NCBI GenBank assembly: GCA_027008665.1
Contig: JALVEA010000087.1
Coordinates: 1 to 14,697, forward strand
Reading direction: 5' to 3'
Length of the DNA: 14,697 bases
From: Thiotrichaceae bacterium
GTDB taxonomy: Bacteria > Pseudomonadota > Gammaproteobacteria > Thiotrichales > Thiotrichaceae
The translations under genes were made by a program, and so were the position numbers. This document shows, one piece after another, positions 7,661 to 14,111 of this stretch. Position 1 is the stretch's first letter. The number at the start of each line of letters is the position of its first letter. The notes under the pieces were generated by a model. It saw only the letters and a program-made list of their open reading frames with translations. It did not search any database and was not told where the DNA came from.

Positions 7661-8218
7661 ATGGCAGAGTCAAAACAAAAATGGGTCGGAAGAAATCGCC
7701 CCCCACGCGTTCAAATTGAATATGAAACAGAAATCAATGGAGCGCAACGTATTATCGATCTTCCTCATATCACAGGTGTTATGAGTGATCTTTCTGGAAA
7801 GTCAAAGGTTGCTAAACCTGAGATAAGAGATAGAACCTTTAAAGAAATTGATGTTGATAATTTTGATGATCGAATGGAGGCCATTGAGCCAAGAGCAGCT
7901 TTTGTAGTTGATAATGTATTATCTGATAAAGGTGGAAAAATCCCTGTTGATTTAACCTTTAAATCAATGGACGATTTTACTCCTGATGCGATTGCAAATA
8001 AAGTCGATGGTGTTAAAGAGTTACTTCAAACACGCAAGGAATTGAAGAACTTATTGTCTTATATGGATGGTAAGGCAAATGCCGAAGAATGGTTAAGTCA
8101 GTTATTACAAGATGCCAAAGAGGGTAAAGACTCAGGTTTATTACAGTCTTTAATGGCCTCCCCAAAGCCAAAAGCTGAAGACTCAGAAGATAAAAAAGAT
8201 GAAAAGGATGGAGAGTAA
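7661..8218 (+). CDS. tssB: TssB (VipA family), small sheath subunit
   Basis: TssB pairs with TssC to form the contractile cytosolic sheath around the Hcp tube. The 185-aa product shows the family-typical N-terminal half: WVGRNRPPRVQIEYE (8-22), the LPHITGVMSDLSG stretch (34-46), and the FKEIDVDNFDDRMEAIEPR segment (60-78) followed by VVDNVL (82-87). The C-terminal half is helical (about 110-165). After that comes a charged lysine/aspartate/glutamate tail of about 20 residues that makes it slightly longer than common TssB proteins (about 160-175). It has a strong ribosome-binding site and lies 71 bp after tssA and 5 bp before tssC, as expected for subunits made in equal amounts. Confidence 0.97.
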   Translation: MAESKQKWVGRNRPPRVQIEYETEINGAQRIIDLPHITGVMSDLSGKSKVAKPEIRDRTFKEIDVDNFDDRMEAIEPRAAFVVDNVLSDKGGKIPVDLTFKSMDDFTPDAIANKVDGVKELLQTRKELKNLLSYMDGKANAEEWLSQLLQDAKEGKDSGLLQSLMASPKPKAEDSEDKKDEKDGE

Positions 8219-8223
8219 TTTAA

Positions 8224-9717
8224 ATGCCAGAGACAGAACAGCAAACCCAGCAGCAGCTTGACACAGAAACAAGCTTTGGTGATTTTTCTCGGCTATTAGA
8301 GGAAAACTTTAAACCAACTACTGAAACAAAATCAGAGATTGAATCCGCCATACATACATTGGCAGGTCAAGCATTACAAAATACCAATTTAATCAAAGAA
8401 GATTCTTTTGAAACAATTGAGAGACTAATTTCTGCTATTGATGAGAAAATGTCGGAGCAAATGAGTCTAGTACTTCACAATGAGGAGTTTCAAGAACTAG
8501 AAAGCAAATGGCGTGGTTTACACCATTTAGTCAATAACACCGAAACCAGTACCAAGCTAAAAATTCGTTTTATGAATATTTCCAAAAAGGAAATGTATAA
8601 AACCTTAATGCGCTACAAAGGAACAAAATGGGATCAAAGCCCTCTCTTTAAAGCAATTTATGAAGCAGAATATGGAACAGCAAATGGTTCGCCTTATAGT
8701 TGTTTAATTGGAGATTATTATTTTGATCATTCTCCACCTGATGTCAACTTTTTATCTGAAATGTCACATATCGCAGCGGCATCTCATGCTCCCTTTATTT
8801 CAGCGGTGAGTCCTAGCATTGTGAATATGGAAAGCTGGCAAGAAATTAATAACCCACGGGATATTGCACAGGTATTTGATGCACCGCAATATGCAACTTG
8901 GCATTCATTTAGAGATTCACCTGATTCTCAATACGTGTCACTGACTATGCCACGTTTTCTTGGACGACTTCCTTATGGGGAAAAAACGAATCCAACCGAT
9001 GAGTTTGGTTTTGAAGAAGATGTTGATGGAACAGATCACAGTAGTTATTCATGGGTGAACGCATCTTATGCAATGGCAACTAATATACACCGTTCCTTTT
9101 CGCTTTATGGTTGGGCAAGTCAAATTGCAGGTTTAGAGTCAGGCGGTATTGTGGATGACTTACCCGTGCATACCTTTAGTACCAGTGATGGTGGCATTGA
9201 TGCCAAATGCCCAACGGAAGTTTCTATTACGGATCGTCGGGAAAATGAGTTCGCAAAAGCAGGTATTACTTCATTGGTTCATTATAAAGATACGGATTAT
9301 GCTGTATTTTTTAAGGCAAGCTCCTTGAGAAAACCAGTGCAATATGATGACCCTGAAGCAACTAGTAATGCAAAACTTGCGACTAATATGTCCTATATGC
9401 TAGCCACAAGTCGTTTTGCTCACTATTTAAAACATATTGTTAGAAACAAATTAGGATCATCAGTAACAAAAGATAGATTACAAACAGATTTACAACGTTG
9501 GATTAATAATTATGTAGAGCCAACGCCAGATACTGCTTCAGAAGCTGGGTTAGCAAAACGTCCTCTTAGCGCTGCTGAAGTAACGGTTGAGGAAGATGAG
9601 GAAACACCTGGCTACTACAAAGCACGATTTTATTTAAAACCTCATTATAAACTTGAAGGTATGACCATAGGACTTTCACTTGTGTCGCGTCTTCCAAGTG
9701 AACGAGCAGGTAAATAA
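8224..9717 (+). CDS. tssC: TssC (VipB family), large sheath subunit
   Basis: TssC is the large sheath protein, forming heterodimers with TssB that stack in helical rows and contract to drive the Hcp tube outward. The 497-aa length is normal (about 490-500). Recognisable parts are FGDFSRLLEENF near residue 18, the ELESKWRGLHHLVNNTE segment (about 91-107), the long central region containing the SPFISAVSP-like FISAVSPS stretch, and the C-terminal GLSLVSRLPSE (about 482-492). This C-terminal region makes the strands interwoven with TssB. The start is 5 nt after the tssB stop, and GGAGAG lies at the end of tssB, so translation is probably coupled. No internal disruption is seen. Confidence 0.98.
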   Translation: MPETEQQTQQQLDTETSFGDFSRLLEENFKPTTETKSEIESAIHTLAGQALQNTNLIKEDSFETIERLISAIDEKMSEQMSLVLHNEEFQELESKWRGLHHLVNNTETSTKLKIRFMNISKKEMYKTLMRYKGTKWDQSPLFKAIYEAEYGTANGSPYSCLIGDYYFDHSPPDVNFLSEMSHIAAASHAPFISAVSPSIVNMESWQEINNPRDIAQVFDAPQYATWHSFRDSPDSQYVSLTMPRFLGRLPYGEKTNPTDEFGFEEDVDGTDHSSYSWVNASYAMATNIHRSFSLYGWASQIAGLESGGIVDDLPVHTFSTSDGGIDAKCPTEVSITDRRENEFAKAGITSLVHYKDTDYAVFFKASSLRKPVQYDDPEATSNAKLATNMSYMLATSRFAHYLKHIVRNKLGSSVTKDRLQTDLQRWINNYVEPTPDTASEAGLAKRPLSAAEVTVEEDEETPGYYKARFYLKPHYKLEGMTIGLSLVSRLPSERAGK

Positions 9718-9726
9718 TTAAAGCTT

Positions 9727-9750
9727 CCAATGATTTATTGGGAATTTTTT
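9727..9750 (+). terminator. Weak intrinsic terminator candidate after tssC
   Basis: The stem CCAAT (9727-9731) and ATTGG (9737-9741) encloses a 5-nt loop. It can extend through TT/AA pairing with a bulged G, and is followed at once by TTTTTT (9745-9750). The stem is short and AT-rich, so termination would be partial. This would leave some readthrough from tssBC into hcp. Confidence 0.45.
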
Positions 9751-9753
9751 AAC

Positions 9754-9822
9754 AAATACTTTATATCATAAAAAGTATTTATTTTAACCGTATGAATTTT
9801 CATACAAAACCTGTAATCAGGT
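9754..9822 (+). repeat. Three consecutive inverted repeats in the tssC-hcp gap
   Basis: Just beyond the candidate terminator lie a 9-bp perfect stem, AAATACTTT/AAAGTATTT (9754-9780, 9-nt loop); a 7-bp perfect stem, GTATGAA/TTCATAC (9790-9805, 2-nt spacer); and a 5-bp perfect stem, ACCTG/CAGGT (9809-9822, 4-nt loop). Together they fill most of the space before hcp. The 174-bp gap is long compared with the 5-bp tssB-tssC gap. Likely roles are an hcp-specific promoter with operators, or hairpins that protect or create the 5' end of an hcp mRNA. Confidence 0.5.
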
Positions 9823-9878
9823 AGTTTCTTTATCTCTTCGAGGGAGCAAAGGCTAAATGGTTACAACAACTACAAAAA

Positions 9879-9884
9879 AAGGAG
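9879..9884 (+). promoter_or_regulatory. Strong ribosome-binding site of hcp
   Basis: AAGGAG preceded by an A-run lies 7 nt before the hcp ATG, close to ideal spacing. It fits a very abundantly made protein and fixes the start codon. Confidence 0.75.
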
Positions 9885-9891
9885 AAATATT

Positions 9892-10386
9892 ATGGCTGGA
9901 GACATGTTCTTAAAGTTTGAAGGAATCGATGGCGAAAGTACTGATGCTAAACATGAAAAGTGGATCGCAATTGAGAGTTTTACCCATAACGTCACACAAC
10001 CCGTTTCTGCGGCAAGTGGTACAGGTGGTCGTACAGGTGGAAAGGCTGATTTTGGTGATTTTATCTTTACCAAAACAATTGATGCTGCAACCCCTGAGCT
10101 ATATCTTCATTGTGCTAATGGTAAGCATATCCCTAAAGTCGATATTGATTTTTGTTTAGCGACTGAAGATAAGCACGTGTATATGACTTATACTTTAGAA
10201 GACGTTATTGTTAGTTCGGTAACACCTGCAGGTAGTACCTCAGATGCTGATGGTGCAAAACCTGCTGAACAAGTGAGTATTGCTTATGGTCAAATTGAGT
10301 GGGAATATACACCCATTGATGATTCTGGAAATCCAGGTGCTTCGATCAAAAAAGGCTGGGATTTAGAGAAAAATGAACAGAAGTAA
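9892..10386 (+). CDS. hcp: Hcp (TssD), T6SS inner-tube and secreted protein
   Basis: Hcp forms stacked hexameric rings that make the expelled inner tube, and it also carries small effectors in its lumen. The 164-aa product is typical in length and motifs. These include MAGDMFLKFEGIDGES at the start, the HNVTQPVSAASGTGGRTGGKA loop region (about 32-52), FTKTIDAATPELY (about 59-71) and the C-terminal QIEWEYTP (about 133-140). There is no signal peptide, as expected for a T6SS substrate. No C-terminal toxin extension is present, so this is a structural Hcp rather than an evolved one. It follows tssC after a 174-bp gap rich in inverted repeats, and a strong terminator follows it. This suggests that it can be expressed as its own transcript. 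Confidence 0.97.
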   Translation: MAGDMFLKFEGIDGESTDAKHEKWIAIESFTHNVTQPVSAASGTGGRTGGKADFGDFIFTKTIDAATPELYLHCANGKHIPKVDIDFCLATEDKHVYMTYTLEDVIVSSVTPAGSTSDADGAKPAEQVSIAYGQIEWEYTPIDDSGNPGASIKKGWDLEKNEQK

Positions 10387-10413
10387 TTTGTTCTAACGTC
10401 TTTAATCTTAGTC

Positions 10414-10442
10414 AAAAATGCCTGCTCTTTGCAGGCATTTTT
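10414..10442 (+). terminator. Strong intrinsic terminator after hcp
   Basis: A perfect 12-bp stem, AAAAATGCCTGC/GCAGGCATTTTT, encloses a 5-nt loop (TCTTT). The GC-rich core followed by the T-run is a classic Rho-independent terminator. The A-run on the other arm would let it work in both directions. It begins 27 nt after the hcp stop and should separate the hcp transcript from the next gene. Confidence 0.9.
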
Positions 10443-10450
10443 GCGTTTAA

Positions 10451-10492
10451 GAAGTTTCAAGTAAGATTGATAAAACCATTGCTTGGAACTTC
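10451..10492 (+). repeat. Inverted repeat in the leader of the FHA-transglycosylase gene
   Basis: The arms GAAGTTTCAAG (10451-10461) and CTTGGAACTTC (10482-10492) match at 10 of 11 positions, with a G-U pair possible in RNA, around a 20-nt loop. The structure sits directly behind the hcp terminator and 40 nt before the next start codon, with no T-run after it. It could be an operator or a leader hairpin. A TTGATA in the loop (10467-10472) has no well-spaced -10 partner. Confidence 0.4.
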
Positions 10493-10532
10493 CTTATTAT
10501 CTCCACCTACTTAAAATATCAGTAAAAACAAT

Positions 10533-12134
10533 ATGCAAGATGATGATAAAACAGTAATTATGTCACCTATAGGGATACAAAAGCCTTTAGATGATACTGC
10601 CCCCCTATCAAGTGTGAATAGCCTACAAGTTATATTGCTTAATTCCCCTTCTCAAGAAAAATCTTTTTTTTCACAAGGTTTTACTATTGGCCGATCGAAT
10701 GATAATGATTTTGTTATCGTTGATAATATGGTCAGTCGTCATCATTTAAAAATTAATATTGAATACGGTGAGTGGTATATACAAGATTTAGGTAGTACTA
10801 ATGGTATTTTTATTGATGATCATCGCATTAGTGGTGATTATAAATTAACACTACCGAGTGTGATCAGCCTAGGAAAAGGCGGACCATTAATACAGCTTCA
10901 ATTAGCTGATCATACTCCCGTTAAAAAACAACAAGCGGATATTTCAGATGATATTACTCAATTTATACCAGCTCAAACAACCTCTTCATCGAGTCCCGCA
11001 ATAGAAAATTTAGATACTGACGATATAAAACAGCGTTTTTTTACAGAGAATAATGATAATGCGGGTGAATACACGCAAATGGTGCGCCGTGTTATTCATG
11101 AAGATAAGAAAAAGAATACAAAAAAATACCGTTGGGGAGTCTCAATTGTTTTTATCTTACTCTGTGTTGCAATTGGAATTATTACTCTTCAACAAAGTCA
11201 TTACAGGGAGGCTGCCCTTAATATGTACTACCAAACAAAAGCATTGGAAGTCGATATTTCATTATTAGAAATAAAATTGAGGGATGAAGCAAGTAGTTCT
11301 CTTCAAGATTCAATTTTGCTGACACGTCAAAAATTATACAAAACACAAGAAGAATATAAATCCATTATTAATAATCTAAATGCCTTCAAATTTCCCGTAA
11401 AACTCACTCGAATTATTCGGCATAAAATAGGTTTAGGCAGCTCCTCTCCTTCAGAATATGAGCGCGAACTGATACAAACGGTAGCTGAAAAGTTTGGTGA
11501 AAGCCAATTAGAACTCTCAGATGATTTTATTACGGAAGTTCATCATTATATTTCCAAATGGCAAGCTTCTTCACGAATGAAAACCGCAATGAAACGGCTT
11601 AATGAAAATAACTATGCACCAGTGATATTAAGCGCAATGAAAAAGGAAAGATTACCTACACAGTTTTTATATCTTTGTTTACAAGAAAGTAACTTTAATA
11701 GCAAGGCAATTGGTCCTGAAACACGTTTTGGTATTGCCAAAGGTGCTTGGCAATTTTTACCGACAACAGCGCAGGAATTTGGTCTCAGTACAGGATCTAT
11801 GACGGATGAACCTTCCTATGATATCAGCGACGAGCGCTTCAATTTTACTAAAGCCACTGAGGCCGCTGCAAAATACCTCAAGCGTATTTACAGCACTGAA
11901 GCACAAGCATCAGGCTTATTAGTCATGGCAGGCTATAATTATGGTCATAATCGGGTAAAAAGAATGATTAAAAAAATGCCAAACAACCCTAAAGAGAGAA
12001 ATTTCTGGCGTTTTTCAACTCAATATAAAATACCTGATGAAACCTATCAATATGTTCTATATATTTTTTCAGCCGCAGTGATTGGTGAAGACCCTAAGTA
12101 TTTTGGATTCAAATTTAAATCACCAACGCTTTAA
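10533..12134 (+). CDS. FHA domain - transmembrane helix - MltD-like lytic transglycosylase fusion
   Basis: This 533-aa protein joins three parts. Residues about 31-125 form an FHA domain with the signature residues GR (53-54), SRHH (68-71) and STNG (88-91), so phosphothreonine binding should be intact. A basic stretch (191-200) precedes one hydrophobic helix (about 202-219), predicting cytoplasmic N-terminus and periplasmic C-terminus. A probable coiled coil spans about 228-285. The C-terminal third (about 360-525) is a GH23 lytic transglycosylase: the catalytic Glu is Glu385 in LQES, followed by GAWQFLP (404-410), an MltD-like DERFNFTKATEAAAKYL (433-449) and AGYNYG (466-471). No LysM repeats are seen. 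The family cleaves peptidoglycan glycan strands. In this T6SS context the likely job is opening the wall for the apparatus; secretion as a toxin is less likely because it is membrane-anchored and no immunity gene is adjacent. The ribosome-binding site is weak. It converges on tagH with 13 bp between stops. Confidence 0.9.
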   Translation: MQDDDKTVIMSPIGIQKPLDDTAPLSSVNSLQVILLNSPSQEKSFFSQGFTIGRSNDNDFVIVDNMVSRHHLKINIEYGEWYIQDLGSTNGIFIDDHRISGDYKLTLPSVISLGKGGPLIQLQLADHTPVKKQQADISDDITQFIPAQTTSSSSPAIENLDTDDIKQRFFTENNDNAGEYTQMVRRVIHEDKKKNTKKYRWGVSIVFILLCVAIGIITLQQSHYREAALNMYYQTKALEVDISLLEIKLRDEASSSLQDSILLTRQKLYKTQEEYKSIINNLNAFKFPVKLTRIIRHKIGLGSSSPSEYERELIQTVAEKFGESQLELSDDFITEVHHYISKWQASSRMKTAMKRLNENNYAPVILSAMKKERLPTQFLYLCLQESNFNSKAIGPETRFGIAKGAWQFLPTTAQEFGLSTGSMTDEPSYDISDERFNFTKATEAAAKYLKRIYSTEAQASGLLVMAGYNYGHNRVKRMIKKMPNNPKERNFWRFSTQYKIPDETYQYVLYIFSAAVIGEDPKYFGFKFKSPTL

Positions 12135-12147
12135 GGAAGCAGCATGA

Positions 12148-14007
12148 TTAGGAACGTTGTTGCTTAATCTGCCGCATATGAAATTCATAGGCATCTGCAA
12201 TTTTTCTTTCAAGTACCAACTGGAATTGCTCAGATGCCTCTTCTTCAATTCCATCATAAGCTTCTTCAAATAATTTCCAGAGATTCGCTTTTTTCTGCCA
12301 AGGCATAACACCGATTGACCCCGACTTTTCCAGCTTTTGTTGCAGATTTTTAGGTGAAAAATAATCTTTTATCGTGGATGAAAGCGCTTCTTGTATTGAC
12401 ATGCTTAATGCAAATTGATGCGCTTTTAAATCATCAAAGGATTCCTCTATTGCCTCCGCTAATGGGGTATAGGCCTGATGATAATCATCAGAAAGAATAA
12501 GTTGAGTAATAACATGCTCGGTTGTCGGCAAAAACTTTAAGGGATTATTGCGCGCAATACTAATAATGGTTTTATCGCCGACTCGAAAAACATCCTTTGT
12601 TTCTGCTCTTGATCGCAATAAATCCATTGTTCCTTGTAGTGAGGCTTGAAGAACTTGCCCAATAAGCCTAGCTGCTTCTTTTGTCGCTTCTACTTTAAAT
12701 CTTTGCGTATCTATTCCTGCCGCTTTAAAAAGCTCTTCGAATAATAAATTTTCTTTTGCGCTAGACTCTATTTTTTCCTCTTTAACAGGGAGAGGTGGGG
12801 CTTTTATTGCTGGTGAATTATCACTTCTATCAATTTCTTCTCTCTTAGGAGGATCATTAGAAATTGTTTTTACATTGTTGTTATTATTATAATTACTATT
12901 ATCTATACCAAAAATATCGTCAGATTGTTTATTTTCAAAGGGTGTAGAGGTATTTTTATCCTGTAGACTTTTTTCTTCAACATTTGGAGGAAATATTTCT
13001 TCTTGCTTTGAAGAGCTAGATTTCTCCTCGCTAAGTGATGGTTTTCTAAATATATCATTTTCTATATGATGCTCAGCATCAGTTTTTATTTCTTGGCTAG
13101 ACTCAAAACTTTCTTCTTCCCAAAAGCTATCTTTTTTATTATTGATAGCAAAAATATCATCAGATTGCTTACTTTCAAAAGGTGAAGACTGGCTATTACC
13201 TTTTAATATTCCTTTCCCTCCAAAAATTTGAGTAAATCCCCCTTCCTCTTTAGCAGTCGTAGGTTTATCTTTATTTGAAGTTGCAAATGGATCATTTTGC
13301 CCTTCATCTTTTTTACTGGTATTAAAAGATGAATTGATCGGATTAGAATCCTTTGTTTGTGCAAGCTCTGAAGGAAAAGGAGGCGGAGAAGCCGCTTTCA
13401 TAGGATTAACCTTTACAGCCGTATTGGTTTTTGGATTAACGGTTGTTGTAGTGTTTTTTACCAAAGGAGGAAGATCAATCGGTGTAGACGAGTCAAATGA
13501 AGAATCAACGGTTGGTTTTACATAGTTATCTTCATTTTCATATTTAGGACGAAAAACATCAGCAAAAGGATCATCAGCAGCAATAGCTGTTTCTGAAATA
13601 CTATTTGAAGGGAATGAGGGGCTAGAGGTACTATGATTTGGAGAGAATAGATCATAAGATGAATCACCATCATCCACAGCCGATGATTCAACAAAATTAA
13701 CTTGCAACTCATACTCACCCATCCGAATAATATCGTTGTTTTTTAACTCCTGACTGCTACCCTTTCCTATCGGAGTATTCGACTGATTGATAAAACATCC
13801 ATTACTGCTTTTATCAATCAAGTAAAATTTTTCATTTTGAAAAATCACAGAGGCCTGCACCCTTGAAAGAAACTTCCTTTCATCAGCTAAACGCCAAGTA
13901 TTCTCCTTGCTTCGACCTATATTGCCACCTTCTTGATCAAATAAGTGCTTTTCTTGGTAAGAAGGAGGATTTCCTCTGTGCTTTATAATGGATATTTGTA
14001 GCTTCAT
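12148..14007 (-). CDS. tagH: TagH/Fha-type T6SS FHA-domain protein with long disordered linker
   Basis: TagH-type (Fha1/ImpI-related) proteins are cytosolic scaffolds that bind phosphorylated T6SS partners and promote assembly. The 619-aa product has an N-terminal FHA domain (about 5-105) with GR (31-32), SR (48-49) and SSNG (67-70). The usual His after SR is replaced, giving SRVQ, and the usual STNG is SSNG. Residues about 109-415 are low-complexity, rich in Ser, Asn, Asp, Lys and Pro, with repeated acidic-(Pro/Ile)-Phe motifs. Residues about 422-612 are the conserved helical C-terminal domain of T6SS FHA proteins, beginning FEELFKAAGID (423-433) and including DLLRSRAETKDVFR (462-475), NNPLKF (487-492) and MPWQKKANLWKLFEEAY (568-584). 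There is no membrane segment. The start is set by the FHA strand beginning at residue 2; the ribosome-binding site is weak. It faces the FHA-transglycosylase gene tail to tail. Confidence 0.92.
   Translation of the reverse strand: MKLQISIIKHRGNPPSYQEKHLFDQEGGNIGRSKENTWRLADERKFLSRVQASVIFQNEKFYLIDKSSNGCFINQSNTPIGKGSSQELKNNDIIRMGEYELQVNFVESSAVDDGDSSYDLFSPNHSTSSPSFPSNSISETAIAADDPFADVFRPKYENEDNYVKPTVDSSFDSSTPIDLPPLVKNTTTTVNPKTNTAVKVNPMKAASPPPFPSELAQTKDSNPINSSFNTSKKDEGQNDPFATSNKDKPTTAKEEGGFTQIFGGKGILKGNSQSSPFESKQSDDIFAINNKKDSFWEEESFESSQEIKTDAEHHIENDIFRKPSLSEEKSSSSKQEEIFPPNVEEKSLQDKNTSTPFENKQSDDIFGIDNSNYNNNNNVKTISNDPPKREEIDRSDNSPAIKAPPLPVKEEKIESSAKENLLFEELFKAAGIDTQRFKVEATKEAARLIGQVLQASLQGTMDLLRSRAETKDVFRVGDKTIISIARNNPLKFLPTTEHVITQLILSDDYHQAYTPLAEAIEESFDDLKAHQFALSMSIQEALSSTIKDYFSPKNLQQKLEKSGSIGVMPWQKKANLWKLFEEAYDGIEEEASEQFQLVLERKIADAYEFHMRQIKQQRS
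12874..12900 (-). repeat. Asn-codon-rich triplet tract in tagH
   Basis: A run of AAT/AAC codons encodes five consecutive Asn (residues 374-378) inside a longer NSNY-N5 segment of the tagH linker. Tracts like this can change length by slippage in multiples of three without breaking the frame. It lies at the edge of the second copy of the internal duplication. Confidence 0.55.
12895..12942 (-). repeat. Internal duplication in tagH, copy 2
   Basis: This encodes PFENKQSDDIFGIDNS (residues 356-371), nearly identical to residues 276-291 (PFESKQSDDIFAINNK). At nucleotide level the two differ mostly by single, partly silent changes. The copies are exactly 240 nt (80 codons) apart. Confidence 0.7.
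13135..13182 (-). repeat. Internal duplication in tagH, copy 1
   Basis: This encodes PFESKQSDDIFAINNK (residues 276-291), the partner of the segment at 12895-12942. The shared core KQSDDIF is fully conserved between them. It lies in the disordered linker and probably arose by local duplication. Confidence 0.7.
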
Positions 14008-14111
14008 TTTATTTCTATCTAATAAAAAATAAATGAATACTACCTAGATAGCATCTAATTAACACTTAATTTTATCTTAATTTTGTACCACTACTTATTC
14101 TTTAATCACTT
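14008..14111. other. Short AT-rich gap between the hydrolase gene and tagH
   Basis: These 104 bp separate the hydrolase stop from the tagH start on the same strand. The only structure I see is a small perfect inverted repeat, TAGAT/ATCTA, at 14045-14057. There is no clear terminator and no convincing promoter hexamer pair, so readthrough from the hydrolase gene into tagH is possible. Confidence 0.4.

Noticed and set aside
9857..9913. Eighteen-codon open frame (MVTTTTKK...) overlapping the hcp start in another frame
   Set aside because: It has an AAAGG a few bases upstream, but it is very short, low in complexity and overlaps the true hcp ribosome-binding site. A leader-peptide role cannot be supported from one sequence.
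9870..10159. Other open frames over hcp (minus strand 9870-10073 and plus strand 9917-10159)
   Set aside because: They overlap a full-length, clearly conserved hcp and show no recognisable features.
10533..12134. Reading the FHA-transglycosylase as a secreted T6SS anti-cell-wall effector
   Set aside because: It has a cytoplasmic FHA domain and a membrane anchor, no Hcp/VgrG/PAAR/MIX-type delivery feature and no adjacent immunity-like gene; a role in its own cell's envelope fits better.
12120..13718. Alternative-frame open frames over tagH (12120-12311, 13334-13525, 13518-13718)
   Set aside because: They are shadows of the low-complexity, AT-rich tagH coding sequence; the 619-aa frame has both conserved end domains.
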